Source of the DNA: Mycobacterium sp. 852002-50816_SCH5313054-b
GTDB taxonomy: Bacteria; Actinomycetota; Actinomycetes; Mycobacteriales; Mycobacteriaceae
Assembly: GCF_001667185.1 (NCBI RefSeq)
Contig: NZ_LZIC01000013.1
Span: 39,561 to 103,560 of the forward strand
Direction: 5' to 3'
Length of the DNA stretch: 64,000 nt
Position numbers and translations under genes: made by a program. Within the stretch, counting starts at the first letter, position 1. Each line of letters begins with the position of its first letter. Below, piece by piece: positions 1 to 7,254 of this stretch. The notes beneath the pieces were generated by a model that searched no databases, had not been told where the DNA came from, and saw only the letters and a program-made list of their open reading frames with translations.

Positions 1-1267
1 TGTGCCGCGGCGAGATCAGCGTGGCGCGCCCGGCCAGATAGCCGGGGTCGATCAGCGTGGCGAGCGAACCACCGGGCGGCGCGACGAAATCGGCGTCGGC
101 GACGTACTTGTCACGGTCGGCGTAGGCCAGCCGCTCGGCCTCGGAGACCAGGTGAACGCCCAGCACGCTCGGGCGACCGCCGTTGCGGTCGACGTTGGTG
201 GGCGGGTAGTCGCCCAGCGGGAAATGCTCGAGGATGCCCAGCGTGGCCGCCACCGCGACGCCGCCCGACGACGGGGTGGGCATGCCGCAGACCTGCCGGC
301 CGCGATACATCGTGCACAGCGGGTCGCGTTTCTTGGCGACGTAGCCCGTGAGGTCGTCGTTGGTCATCAGGCTCGGCGTGCGCCCTTCCGAGGTATCGCC
401 GGCTTCGGCGAGGATGTCGTGAGCGATGTCGCCGGTGTAAAAGGCGTTGACGCCCGAGGAGGCGAGGGCGGACAAGGTCTTTGAGTAGGCGGGGTTGGTC
501 AGCCGGGTTCCCGCGGTCTTCGCTCTGCCGTCCGGGTTCAGGAAGTATGCGCGCGCCTGCGGGTCGACGCGCAGTTGTGCCGCCGAGTCGACGATCGCGG
601 CGGCCAGCCTAGGGCTGATGTCGAAGCCGTTGTCGGCCAACGCCATTGCGGGGCCGAAGAGATCGCGCCATGGCGTGCGGCCGTGGTCGTGGTGGACGAG
701 TTCGAGCATCCGGGGAATGCCCGGGACCCCGATCGAACGACCCGAGGCGCGCGCGTCGGGCCGGGGGCTGGTGTGATCGTTGTCTCCGATCCAGCGCAGG
801 TAGTTTTCGCTAGCGGCCGCCGGGGCAACCTCCCGGCCGTCGTAGGCCTGCACCGTACCGGCACGCGCGTCGTAGTAGACGGCGAATCCGCCGCCGCCGA
901 TTCCCGAAGACTGCGGTTCGACCAGGCCCAGGACCGCCTGGGCCACCACCATCGCGTCGGCGGCCGTGCCGCCGTCGCGCAGCACCTGGCACGCGGCCTG
1001 GGTCGACAGGGGATTGGCGGTGGCCACCGCGTAGTGGGCCGTGCGCACGACGGTCATGTCGCTGCGGTACCCGGTCGCGGTTTCCGGGCTGGCCGCGGTG
1101 TTCCGCGCCGAAGGCGCTGACGCCGAAGGGGTCTCGGGCAACGGCGTGCCGTTGGGCACGATCTCGCATGGACCCGCCGCATGCGGCCCGGCCGCGTGGT
1201 TGCCGCCGCATGCGGCCAGCCACAGCGCCAAAACGGTCAGCAGCGCTCGAATTGACGGCCTGTTCAA
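1..1267 (-). CDS. ggtB: Gamma-glutamyltransferase lipoprotein (GgtB), 3' end outside window
   Basis: Gamma-glutamyl transpeptidase, a secreted enzyme that cleaves or transfers the gamma-glutamyl group of glutathione and related substrates. About 422 residues are visible. The TTG start is chosen because it gives a lipoprotein signal peptide ending in the lipobox LAAC about 20 residues in. Large-subunit family features follow, such as the glycine-rich GIGGGG stretch and the GMPTPSSGG segment. The part with the autocatalytic threonine and the small subunit lies beyond the left edge, so activity cannot be judged. The position next to che1/cysH/sirA matches M. tuberculosis ggtB (Rv2394). It is divergent from the SnoaL-like gene. 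Confidence 0.88.
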   Translation of the reverse strand, partial: MNRPSIRALLTVLALWLAACGGNHAAGPHAAGPCEIVPNGTPLPETPSASAPSARNTAASPETATGYRSDMTVVRTAHYAVATANPLSTQAACQVLRDGGTAADAMVVAQAVLGLVEPQSSGIGGGGFAVYYDARAGTVQAYDGREVAPAAASENYLRWIGDNDHTSPRPDARASGRSIGVPGIPRMLELVHHDHGRTPWRDLFGPAMALADNGFDISPRLAAAIVDSAAQLRVDPQARAYFLNPDGRAKTAGTRLTNPAYSKTLSALASSGVNAFYTGDIAHDILAEAGDTSEGRTPSLMTNDDLTGYVAKKRDPLCTMYRGRQVCGMPTPSSGGVAVAATLGILEHFPLGDYPPTNVDRNGGRPSVLGVHLVSEAERLAYADRDKYVADADFVAPPGGSLATLIDPGYLAGRATLISPRH

Positions 1268-1393
1268 GCCACGAAGTTTACTGGACCCGATCGGGTGGAT
1301 TGGGCGGGATGGATCCATTCGGTGAACCGCACCGGCTAACCGTCTGCGCTCGGGTCACCCGATGTGGTGAACCTGCCGAGGGTTGCCCCGTTC

Positions 1394-1409
1394 CTTACAA
1401 ACTAGTAAG
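1394..1409. promoter_or_regulatory. Candidate TetR operator, inverted repeat CTTAC-N6-GTAAG
   Basis: A 5-bp perfect inverted repeat (CTTAC and GTAAG separated by six bases) ends nine bases before the start codon of the SnoaL-like gene, whose downstream partner encodes a TetR repressor. The placement over the likely promoter suggests autoregulation of the two-gene unit. The arms are short, so this is a tentative site. Confidence 0.4.
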
Positions 1410-1418
1410 TTAGAAAGC

Positions 1419-1853
1419 ATGCCGCCGATATCGAGCGCCGCGATTGCCGAACCCGCCGCCGTCGAAGACGTTTTCCGACGATGGGCGAAGGCATGGAACG
1501 ACCATGACGGCGACGCCGTCGCCGCGTTGTGTGCAGAGGATCTGGTGTACGACGAGCCGGCGCTCGGCGACACGGTTCACGGCCGCGACGCAATCCGAAA
1601 TTTTGTGGCAATGATGGATGCGGCCTTTCCCGACCACACGTTCTTCCTGGAGGGCCTGTACGCCGATGTGGCCCGGCCCGCGGTGCTGGTCGCCTGGCGG
1701 TTCAGTGGCACGCACGCCCCGACCGGCCGGAAGGTCGAATTCCACGGCGACGACCGCTTGGTGTTGCGCGAGGACGGTCTGATCAGCGCCTATCGCCGCC
1801 TGTACGACAACGATCTGGTGCTGCGCCAGCTTGGGAAAACTCGGCCGCGATGA
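1419..1853 (+). CDS. SnoaL-like (NTF2-fold) domain protein
   Basis: A 144-residue protein with the pattern of a SnoaL/NTF2-like single-domain protein: an N-terminal helix with FRRWAKAWNDHDGDAVAALCAEDL, then DAIRNFVAMMDAAFPDHTF and a beta-rich C-terminal half with HGDDRL. Members of this fold are small polyketide cyclases, isomerases, or ligand-binding proteins; the substrate cannot be read from sequence. The ATG at 1419 is preferred over an upstream in-frame start at 1383 because that one would lie across the candidate operator. It overlaps the next gene by ATGA, so the two are co-translated with the TetR regulator, which probably controls it. Confidence 0.75.
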   Translation: MPPISSAAIAEPAAVEDVFRRWAKAWNDHDGDAVAALCAEDLVYDEPALGDTVHGRDAIRNFVAMMDAAFPDHTFFLEGLYADVARPAVLVAWRFSGTHAPTGRKVEFHGDDRLVLREDGLISAYRRLYDNDLVLRQLGKTRPR

Positions 1854-2431
1854 GCGGCGATGCCGCGGCGCCGGTACGGGAGCGAAAGCCGGCGGCGGTG
1901 CGGCGTGCCGAGATTCTGAGTGCGGGGGCGATCGAATTCGCCGAAACCGGGCTGGCTGGAACGCGGTTGGAGGCGATCGCCGCTCGCGCCGCCATCTCGC
2001 ATCCGCGCATTGTGCAGATGTTCGGCTCGAAGCGGGCGCTTTTTCTTGCGGTCGTCGACGCGGCCTTCGATCACATTGCCGCCGCGTTCACGGCGGCGGC
2101 CACCCGCTCGCGCGCCAGCGACGCGACGCCGCTCATTGGGCTCGGCGACGCCTATCGGCGTCTGCTGCAGCGCGACCGGACGGTCGCGCTGATGATGCTG
2201 CAGAGTTACGCCGCTGCCGGAGACGAAGCCGTACGCGAGGCGGTCGCGGCCCGTCACCTCGCGCTGCAACAAGCAGTCACCGACCTCACCGGCGCGGACG
2301 AGCTGGAGGTGCGAACCTTCTTCGCCACGGGCCTTTTGGTGACGATCTCTACGGCACTCGCGTTGCCCGGTAAGCGAACCGATGCGGCCTGGGGCGCCTG
2401 GCTTTTAGGGCAGGTCGCTCACGAGCAATAA
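1850..2431 (+). CDS. TetR family transcriptional regulator
   Basis: A 193-residue repressor-type protein. The N-terminal helix-turn-helix spans roughly residues 18-65 (RRAEILSAGAIEFAETGLAGTRLEAIAARAAIS, then HPRIVQMFGSKRALF). The rest is a helical ligand-binding domain with no recognisable ligand. Its ATG overlaps the stop of the SnoaL-like gene (ATGA), so the two form one transcription unit. The inverted repeat before the SnoaL-like gene is the probable operator. It is convergent with che1, with about 60 bases between stops. Confidence 0.85.
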   Translation: MSGDAAAPVRERKPAAVRRAEILSAGAIEFAETGLAGTRLEAIAARAAISHPRIVQMFGSKRALFLAVVDAAFDHIAAAFTAAATRSRASDATPLIGLGDAYRRLLQRDRTVALMMLQSYAAAGDEAVREAVAARHLALQQAVTDLTGADELEVRTFFATGLLVTISTALALPGKRTDAAWGAWLLGQVAHEQ

Positions 2432-2490
2432 ATCGCTCGGATCTCTGCGGCGCGGGCGCGGCCACGGGGATGTCGGAGAAGGGCGATCCC

Positions 2491-3207
2491 TCAGGCCGCG
2501 ATGCCGTGAATTCGAGATGTCAGGGCTTCGTCGAAGCGATCCAGCACCGTCTCGGCCACCAGCCCGTGCGCGCCCAGGGGTTCCGCCAGCTCGATGCCGG
2601 TGTCGTCCGCGAAATCGCGCACCCGGTCCGGCAGCAGGCCGGGCGCCAAGAACCATGGAGCGATAACCACCCGCCGGGCGCCCTGCCGGCGCAGCCGGCC
2701 GGCGGCCTCGGCCAGCGACGGTTCCGGACGGGTCACGAACGCCGTCGTCGCGCCCGCCCAACTCGTGCCTGCCAGGAGTTGGGGCGCCACCTGCCGAGTG
2801 CGGGCGTTGGCGCGCGGGTCGGATGAACCGATCGCCGCCACAAGCACGCCGACCCGTTCGTCGTGCCGGGAGACACCCAAGTCCGTAACTCGATGCCGCA
2901 GTAGCGAAATCAGCCGTGGATCCTCGCCTAGCACGTCAGCCTGGGCGACATCGACACCCGACCGGGCGAGCTGGGCGGGGATGTCGATGCGCGCGTGGTA
3001 GGCGTTCGCCAGCAGCAACGGGGTGACCACCGCGCCGCCCGGCAGGTCACCGAGCACGTCGGCCAGGCTGGGCGTGTTCAGCTCACAGAATGCCAGGCGC
3101 ACGTCGAGGTCGGGCCGGATGCGCGCGAGGTGGGCGGCCACGGCCCGGGCGTTGGCCGCCGAGCGCGGATCCTTGCTTCCGTGCGCGGTCAGCACGAGCG
3201 TGGTCAC
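2491..3207 (-). CDS. che1: Sirohydrochlorin chelatase (CbiX/SirB family, Che1)
   Basis: A 238-residue chelatase thought to insert iron into sirohydrochlorin to make siroheme, the prosthetic group of the sulfite reductase two genes upstream. The N-terminal CbiX half begins with LVLTAHGSKDP, containing the HGS motif, and continues with NAYHARIDIP. The second half repeats the fold (LVAAIGSSDP, VIAPWFLAPG). The GTG start overlaps the cysH stop as GTGA, which argues for translational coupling. An ATG at 3225 is an alternative. The M. tuberculosis homologue (Rv2393) was annotated as a ferrochelatase, but the sulfur operon context favours siroheme synthesis. Confidence 0.85.
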   Translation of the reverse strand: MTTLVLTAHGSKDPRSAANARAVAAHLARIRPDLDVRLAFCELNTPSLADVLGDLPGGAVVTPLLLANAYHARIDIPAQLARSGVDVAQADVLGEDPRLISLLRHRVTDLGVSRHDERVGVLVAAIGSSDPRANARTRQVAPQLLAGTSWAGATTAFVTRPEPSLAEAAGRLRRQGARRVVIAPWFLAPGLLPDRVRDFADDTGIELAEPLGAHGLVAETVLDRFDEALTSRIHGIAA

Positions 3208-3947
3208 GACGCGTGTAACCCGCATTCGGTCTTGGCGTGTCCCTGCCAGCGCCCGCTGCGCGGGTCGGCGCCCTCGACCGGCTTGGCGGTGCAGGGGGCG
3301 CAACCGATCGACGGATAGCCGTCGTAGACAAGGGGATTGACCAGCACGTCGTGCTCGTCGATGTAGTTCTGCATGTCGTCGTCGGTCCACGTTGCCAGCG
3401 GATTGATCTTCACCAGCTTGTAGCCCTCGTCGAAGCTGACCAGCGGGGCGTTGGCGCGAGTCTGCGAGTCGCTGCGGCGCAGCCCGGTGACCCACGCCGA
3501 GTAGCCGCGCAACGCCTTGCCCAACGGGGCGACCTTGCGCAGCCGGCAGCACTCGCCGGGGTCACGGGCGAAGAGGTCCTTGCCCAGCAGCCTGTCCTGC
3601 TCGGCCACCGTGTGCTCGGGCGTGACGTTCACCACCCGGATGTCGTAGACGGACTCGATCGCGTCGCGGGTGCCGATGGTCTCCACGAAGTGGTAGCCGG
3701 TGTCCAAAAACATCACCGGCACTCCGGGCCGCACCTTGGCGGCCAGGTCGATCAGCACCGCCTCCTGCATGCTGGACGCCACCACGTAGTTGCAAGTCGC
3801 CCAGCCCCGGGGGCCGTTGATGCCGCCGAAGTGGTCGTCGGTCCAGCGCAGCAACTCGGTGGCGCTGGCGCCCTCGAGCTCCGCGGCGCCGCGGGCGGCC
3901 AGCTCACGCAGGTCGGCTTCGGTGGGGCTGGTGGTCTCAATGCTCAT
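3204..3947 (-). CDS. cysH: Adenosine 5'-phosphosulfate (APS) reductase CysH
   Basis: A 247-residue assimilatory APS reductase converting APS to sulfite and AMP with thioredoxin as electron donor. The four iron-sulfur cysteines of the bacterial APS-type enzyme are present as the pair C133-C134 (ECCRLRKVAPL) and C216/C219 (IGCAPCT). The catalytic cysteine C242 sits in the C-terminal ECGLH. The presence of the CC/CxxC set distinguishes it from PAPS reductases. The ATG start overlaps the sirA stop as ATGA, and the cysH stop overlaps che1 as GTGA, so all three genes form one tightly coupled operon. Confidence 0.95.
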   Translation of the reverse strand: MSIETTSPTEADLRELAARGAAELEGASATELLRWTDDHFGGINGPRGWATCNYVVASSMQEAVLIDLAAKVRPGVPVMFLDTGYHFVETIGTRDAIESVYDIRVVNVTPEHTVAEQDRLLGKDLFARDPGECCRLRKVAPLGKALRGYSAWVTGLRRSDSQTRANAPLVSFDEGYKLVKINPLATWTDDDMQNYIDEHDVLVNPLVYDGYPSIGCAPCTAKPVEGADPRSGRWQGHAKTECGLHAS

Positions 3948-5611
3948 CGCAAGTCGCCTTCCTCGGCGCGAACGACCCACTGCGCGAATCGTTCGCCGTC
4001 GCTCCGGTGCTTGATGAAGTTGCGTACTACCCGATCGATGTAGTCACCCAGCTCGTCGCTGGTGACCTTGTGCTGACGCAGTTTTCGGCCGAAACCGCTG
4101 TCCAGGCCGAGGCTGCCGCCCAGATGCACCTGAAAGCCCTCCACCGAGCCGCCGTGACCGTCGTCAACCATCTGGCCCTTGAACCCGATGTCGGCGACCT
4201 GAATGCGCGCGCAGGAGTTGGGGCAGCCGTTGATGTTGACCGTGATCGGCACGTCCAGGCGCGAGTTGAGGTCCTCGAGCCGGCGCTCCAGCTCGGGCAC
4301 CAATTCTTGTGCCCTGCCCCGTGTTTCGGCGAAAGACAACTTACAGAACTCGATTCCCGTGCAGGCCATGAGGTTTCGGCGCCACCGCGACGGGCGCGCC
4401 TGCAGGCCCAGTGCCTCCACGCCGGCGATCAGGTCGTCGAGCTTGTCGTCGGGCACGTCGAGGACGATCAGCTTCTGATACGGCGTGAACCGGATTCGGT
4501 TGGAACCGGCCCGCTCGGCCAGGTCGGCCACCGTCGACAGGATGGTGCCGGACACGCGACCCGCTATCGGGGCGAGCCCGACGGCGTTGAGCCCGTTCTT
4601 GAGCCGCTGCACCCCGACGTGATCGATCGGGTGCTTGAGCGGCTCGGGGGCCGGGCCGTCGATCAACGGGCGCTTGAGGTACTCGGTTTCGAGGACCTCG
4701 CGGAACTTCTCGATGCCCCAGTCCTTGATCAGGAACTTCAGCCGCGCCTTGGCCCGCAGGCGCCGGTAGCCGTAGTCGCGGAAGATCGAGGTCACCGCGA
4801 CCCACACCTCGGGTACCTCGTCCAGGGGAACCCAGGCGCCGACGCGCTGGGCGAGCATCGGGTTGGTGGACAGGCCGCCGCCCACCCAGAGGTCCAGGCC
4901 GGGACCGTGCTCGGGATGGTTGACGCCGATGAAGGCGATGTCGTTGATCTCGTGCGCGACATCCTGCAGGCCGGAGATGGCGGTCTTGTACTTGCGCGGC
5001 AGGTCGGCGAAGTCGGGTTTGCCGATGTAGCGACGCACGATCTCGTCGATCGCCCAGGTGGGGTCGATCACCTCGTCGAGGGATTCGCCGGCCAGGGGCG
5101 AGCCCAGGATCACGCGCGGGCAGTCGCCGCACGCCTCGGCGGTCTGCAGCCCGACCTCGTCGAGCCGCCGCCAGATCTCCGGGACGTTTTCCACCTCGAT
5201 CCAGTGCATCTGCACGTTCTGCCGGTCGGAGATGTCGGCGGTGTCGCGGCCGAACTCGGTCGAGATCTGGCCGACCGTGCGCAGCGCGGCGGTCGACAGC
5301 GCGCCGCCGTCGCAGCGCACCCGCATCATGAAGTACTTGGCCTCGAGCAACTCGGCGTTCTCGTCGCCGGTGAACGACCCGTCGTAACCCTGTTCGCGCT
5401 GGGTGTACAGGCCCCACCAGCGGAAGCGGCCACGCAGGTCGCCCTTGTCGATGCTGTCGAACCCGCCCTGCGCATAGATGTTTTCGATGCGATCCCGGAC
5501 CTCGAGCGGTGCGCCGGCCTGCTTCATCTCCTCGTTGGGGTTGAGCGCCTCGCGGTTTCCCAGCGCCCACTGGCCCTCGTTGCGGGACTTCGCGGGAGGG
5601 GCTGTTGTCAT
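3944..5611 (-). CDS. sirA: Ferredoxin-dependent assimilatory sulfite reductase SirA (NirA)
   Basis: A 555-residue siroheme/[4Fe-4S] enzyme reducing sulfite to sulfide. Cluster cysteines are visible as GIEFCKLSFAETR and NGCPNSCARIQ. With the chosen ATG, Tyr69 (WWGLYTQ) and Cys161 (EACGDC) fall exactly at the positions of the Tyr-Cys covalent bond reported for M. tuberculosis SirA, which supports this start over the one at 5638. A Shine-Dalgarno AAGGAGAA lies about 8 bases upstream. The homologue was once called nitrite reductase. It is first in the operon with cysH and che1 and lies downstream of a poly-Cys leader ORF whose RNA can pair with this Shine-Dalgarno region. Confidence 0.95.
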   Translation of the reverse strand: MTTAPPAKSRNEGQWALGNREALNPNEEMKQAGAPLEVRDRIENIYAQGGFDSIDKGDLRGRFRWWGLYTQREQGYDGSFTGDENAELLEAKYFMMRVRCDGGALSTAALRTVGQISTEFGRDTADISDRQNVQMHWIEVENVPEIWRRLDEVGLQTAEACGDCPRVILGSPLAGESLDEVIDPTWAIDEIVRRYIGKPDFADLPRKYKTAISGLQDVAHEINDIAFIGVNHPEHGPGLDLWVGGGLSTNPMLAQRVGAWVPLDEVPEVWVAVTSIFRDYGYRRLRAKARLKFLIKDWGIEKFREVLETEYLKRPLIDGPAPEPLKHPIDHVGVQRLKNGLNAVGLAPIAGRVSGTILSTVADLAERAGSNRIRFTPYQKLIVLDVPDDKLDDLIAGVEALGLQARPSRWRRNLMACTGIEFCKLSFAETRGRAQELVPELERRLEDLNSRLDVPITVNINGCPNSCARIQVADIGFKGQMVDDGHGGSVEGFQVHLGGSLGLDSGFGRKLRQHKVTSDELGDYIDRVVRNFIKHRSDGERFAQWVVRAEEGDLR

Positions 5612-5622
5612 TCCGGGGTTCT

Positions 5623-5767
5623 CCTTCACGGATCTCAAGGGCGTCAGACAGCGCAGTCCACCGATTTATTCCGGCGGCGCAGATCCGGCAGCCAGCTGGA
5701 GGTACAGGCGGGGGGCGGGTCTACGAGATCAAGGCAGACAGCAACAGCTGCAGACGCGCTTGAGATC
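5623..5767 (-). promoter_or_regulatory. Attenuator-like alternative RNA pairings before sirA
   Basis: Three complementary segments lie in the sirA leader. Segment A (minus strand of 5759-5767, GATCTCAAG, inside the leader ORF before its Cys codons) is perfectly complementary over 9 bases to segment C (5631-5639, CTTGAGATC). Segment B (5725-5734, CCTTGATCTC, covering the leader stop codon) pairs with C by GATCTC/GAGATC plus CCTT/AAGG, where AAGG is part of the sirA Shine-Dalgarno. A ribosome stalled on the Cys codons would cover A and B and free the Shine-Dalgarno. Pairing is read by eye and no folding energy was computed. Confidence 0.6.
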
Positions 5768-5827
5768 AATGTGCCGCCGCGCCACGAGGGCGATGCGCAA
5801 GCTGCGGTTGGCGGTCACGGCTGCCAT
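5729..5827 (-). CDS. Poly-cysteine leader peptide upstream of sirA
   Basis: A 32-codon ORF starting ATG GCA GCC and ending with Val-Cys-Ser-Cys-Cys-Cys-Leu-Pro-stop, so four of the last seven residues are cysteine. Poly-Cys short ORFs before cysteine-biosynthesis genes are known in mycobacteria as cysteine-responsive attenuators, including before sirA homologues. The peptide itself is probably not functional. It is the act of translating its Cys codons that would report cysteinyl-tRNA supply. A possible -10 (TATGAC, minus strand of 5861-5866) lies about 35 bases upstream of the start. No clear Shine-Dalgarno is seen, consistent with a short or absent leader. Confidence 0.7.
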   Translation of the reverse strand: MAAVTANRSLRIALVARRHIDLKRVCSCCCLP

Positions 5828-6035
5828 TGTGCCATGGACCGAGACGGGGGTTGCCAGCAGGTCATATTTTTCCTCACGCTGACCCAAACTAGGCAGCGAC
5901 CCTGGGCGCCCGGGCACACGGAGCCACCAATCGCCTGGGAAACGGTTCGTACTGGTCTGGGGCCGCTTACCCCCTGCGACCTGCCGCGATCCGTTCCGCA
6001 CGACGGCCCGGCCATGCCCCGTGGGAAACTTTGGC

Positions 6036-7208
6036 ATGCCCCTTCGCGAGGCCCCGGGCGACCTGCCCGCCCTGCAGCCGAGTCCCGGCCAGCCGTTCGG
6101 GCTGTATCTCCACGTTCCGTTCTGCTTCACACGTTGCGGCTATTGCGACTTCAACACCTACACCCCGGCCGAACTCGGCGGCGTCAACCCCGACGCCTGG
6201 CTGGAGGCGCTGGGGGCGGAGCTGGAGCTGGCCGCCGCGCGGTTGGACGGACCGAGCGTGAGCACGGTGTTCGTCGGCGGAGGGACGCCGTCGCTGCTGG
6301 GCGGCGAGCGGATCGCCAGGCTGCTGGGCATGGTGCGCGACCACTTCGTCCTGGCCCCCGACGCCGAGATCACCACCGAGGCCAATCCGGAGTCGGCCTG
6401 GCCGGACTTTTTCGCGACCACCCGCGCCGCCGGCTTCACGCGGGTGTCGCTGGGCATGCAGTCGGTGTCGCCGCGGGTGTTAGGCGTGCTCGACCGGATC
6501 CACACGCCGAACCGGTCGGCGGCGGCGGCCCGCGAGGCGCTGGCCGAGGGCTTCGAACACGTCAGCCTCGACCTGATCTACGGAACGCCGGGGGAGTCCG
6601 ACGACGATCTGCTGCGCTCCGTCGACACCGCGGTCGACACCGGCGTCGACCACGTATCGGCGTACGCGCTGGTCGTGGAGGAGGGCACCGCACTGGCCCG
6701 GCGGGTTCGGCGCGGGGAGCTGGCCGCTCCCGACGACGACGTGCTGGCGCACCGCTACGAATTGGTCGACGCCCGGCTGTCCGCCGCCGGCATGAGCTGG
6801 TACGAGGTGTCCAACTGGAGCCGGCCGGGCGGCGAGTGCCGGCACAACCTCGGCTACTGGAACGGCGGCCAGTGGTGGGGTGCGGGGCCCGGGGCCCACG
6901 GATACGTCGGTGCGACGCGCTGGTGGAACGTCAAGCACCCCAACGCCTATGCCGAGCTGCTGGCCGACGGCACGCTGCCGGTCTCGGGTTTCGAACAGCT
7001 CGATCCCGACGCGCTGCACACCGAGGAGGTGCTGTTGAAAACCCGGTTGCGGCAAGGGCTTCCGCTGGATCGGCTAGGGGACGCCGAACGTCAACGCGCC
7101 CAAACCGCGGTGGCCGACGGTTTGCTGGTTTCCGAGGGGGAGCGGCTGGTGCTCACCCCGCGCGGCCGGCTGCTGGCCGACGGAGTGGTGCGCGCGCTGC
7201 TGGGGTAG
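6036..7208 (+). CDS. hemW: Radical SAM protein HemW (HemN-like heme chaperone / coproporphyrinogen dehydrogenase family)
   Basis: A 390-residue radical SAM protein with the CxxxCxxC cluster motif at C30, C34 and C37 (HVPFCFTRCGYCDFN), the GGGTPS motif, and a HemN-type C-terminal domain. The family was long annotated as oxygen-independent coproporphyrinogen III oxidase (HemN); short single-domain members of this kind are now usually regarded as HemW heme chaperones. The ATG at 6036 is used; a GTG at 6021 and later starts are possible. It is convergent with the SulP gene. In M. tuberculosis the homologue (Rv2388c) occupies the same place between sirA and mbtI. Confidence 0.85.
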   Translation: MPLREAPGDLPALQPSPGQPFGLYLHVPFCFTRCGYCDFNTYTPAELGGVNPDAWLEALGAELELAAARLDGPSVSTVFVGGGTPSLLGGERIARLLGMVRDHFVLAPDAEITTEANPESAWPDFFATTRAAGFTRVSLGMQSVSPRVLGVLDRIHTPNRSAAAAREALAEGFEHVSLDLIYGTPGESDDDLLRSVDTAVDTGVDHVSAYALVVEEGTALARRVRRGELAAPDDDVLAHRYELVDARLSAAGMSWYEVSNWSRPGGECRHNLGYWNGGQWWGAGPGAHGYVGATRWWNVKHPNAYAELLADGTLPVSGFEQLDPDALHTEEVLLKTRLRQGLPLDRLGDAERQRAQTAVADGLLVSEGERLVLTPRGRLLADGVVRALLG

Positions 7209-7254
7209 CCGTAATTGCGTTGTCGCGCAGTGGTTTCCGGGGACCGGAGCGCCG

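Noticed and set aside
3944..5638. Upstream ATG at 5638 as the start of sirA
   Set aside because: The ATG at 5611 places Tyr69 and Cys161 at the known cross-linked positions and has a Shine-Dalgarno at proper distance.
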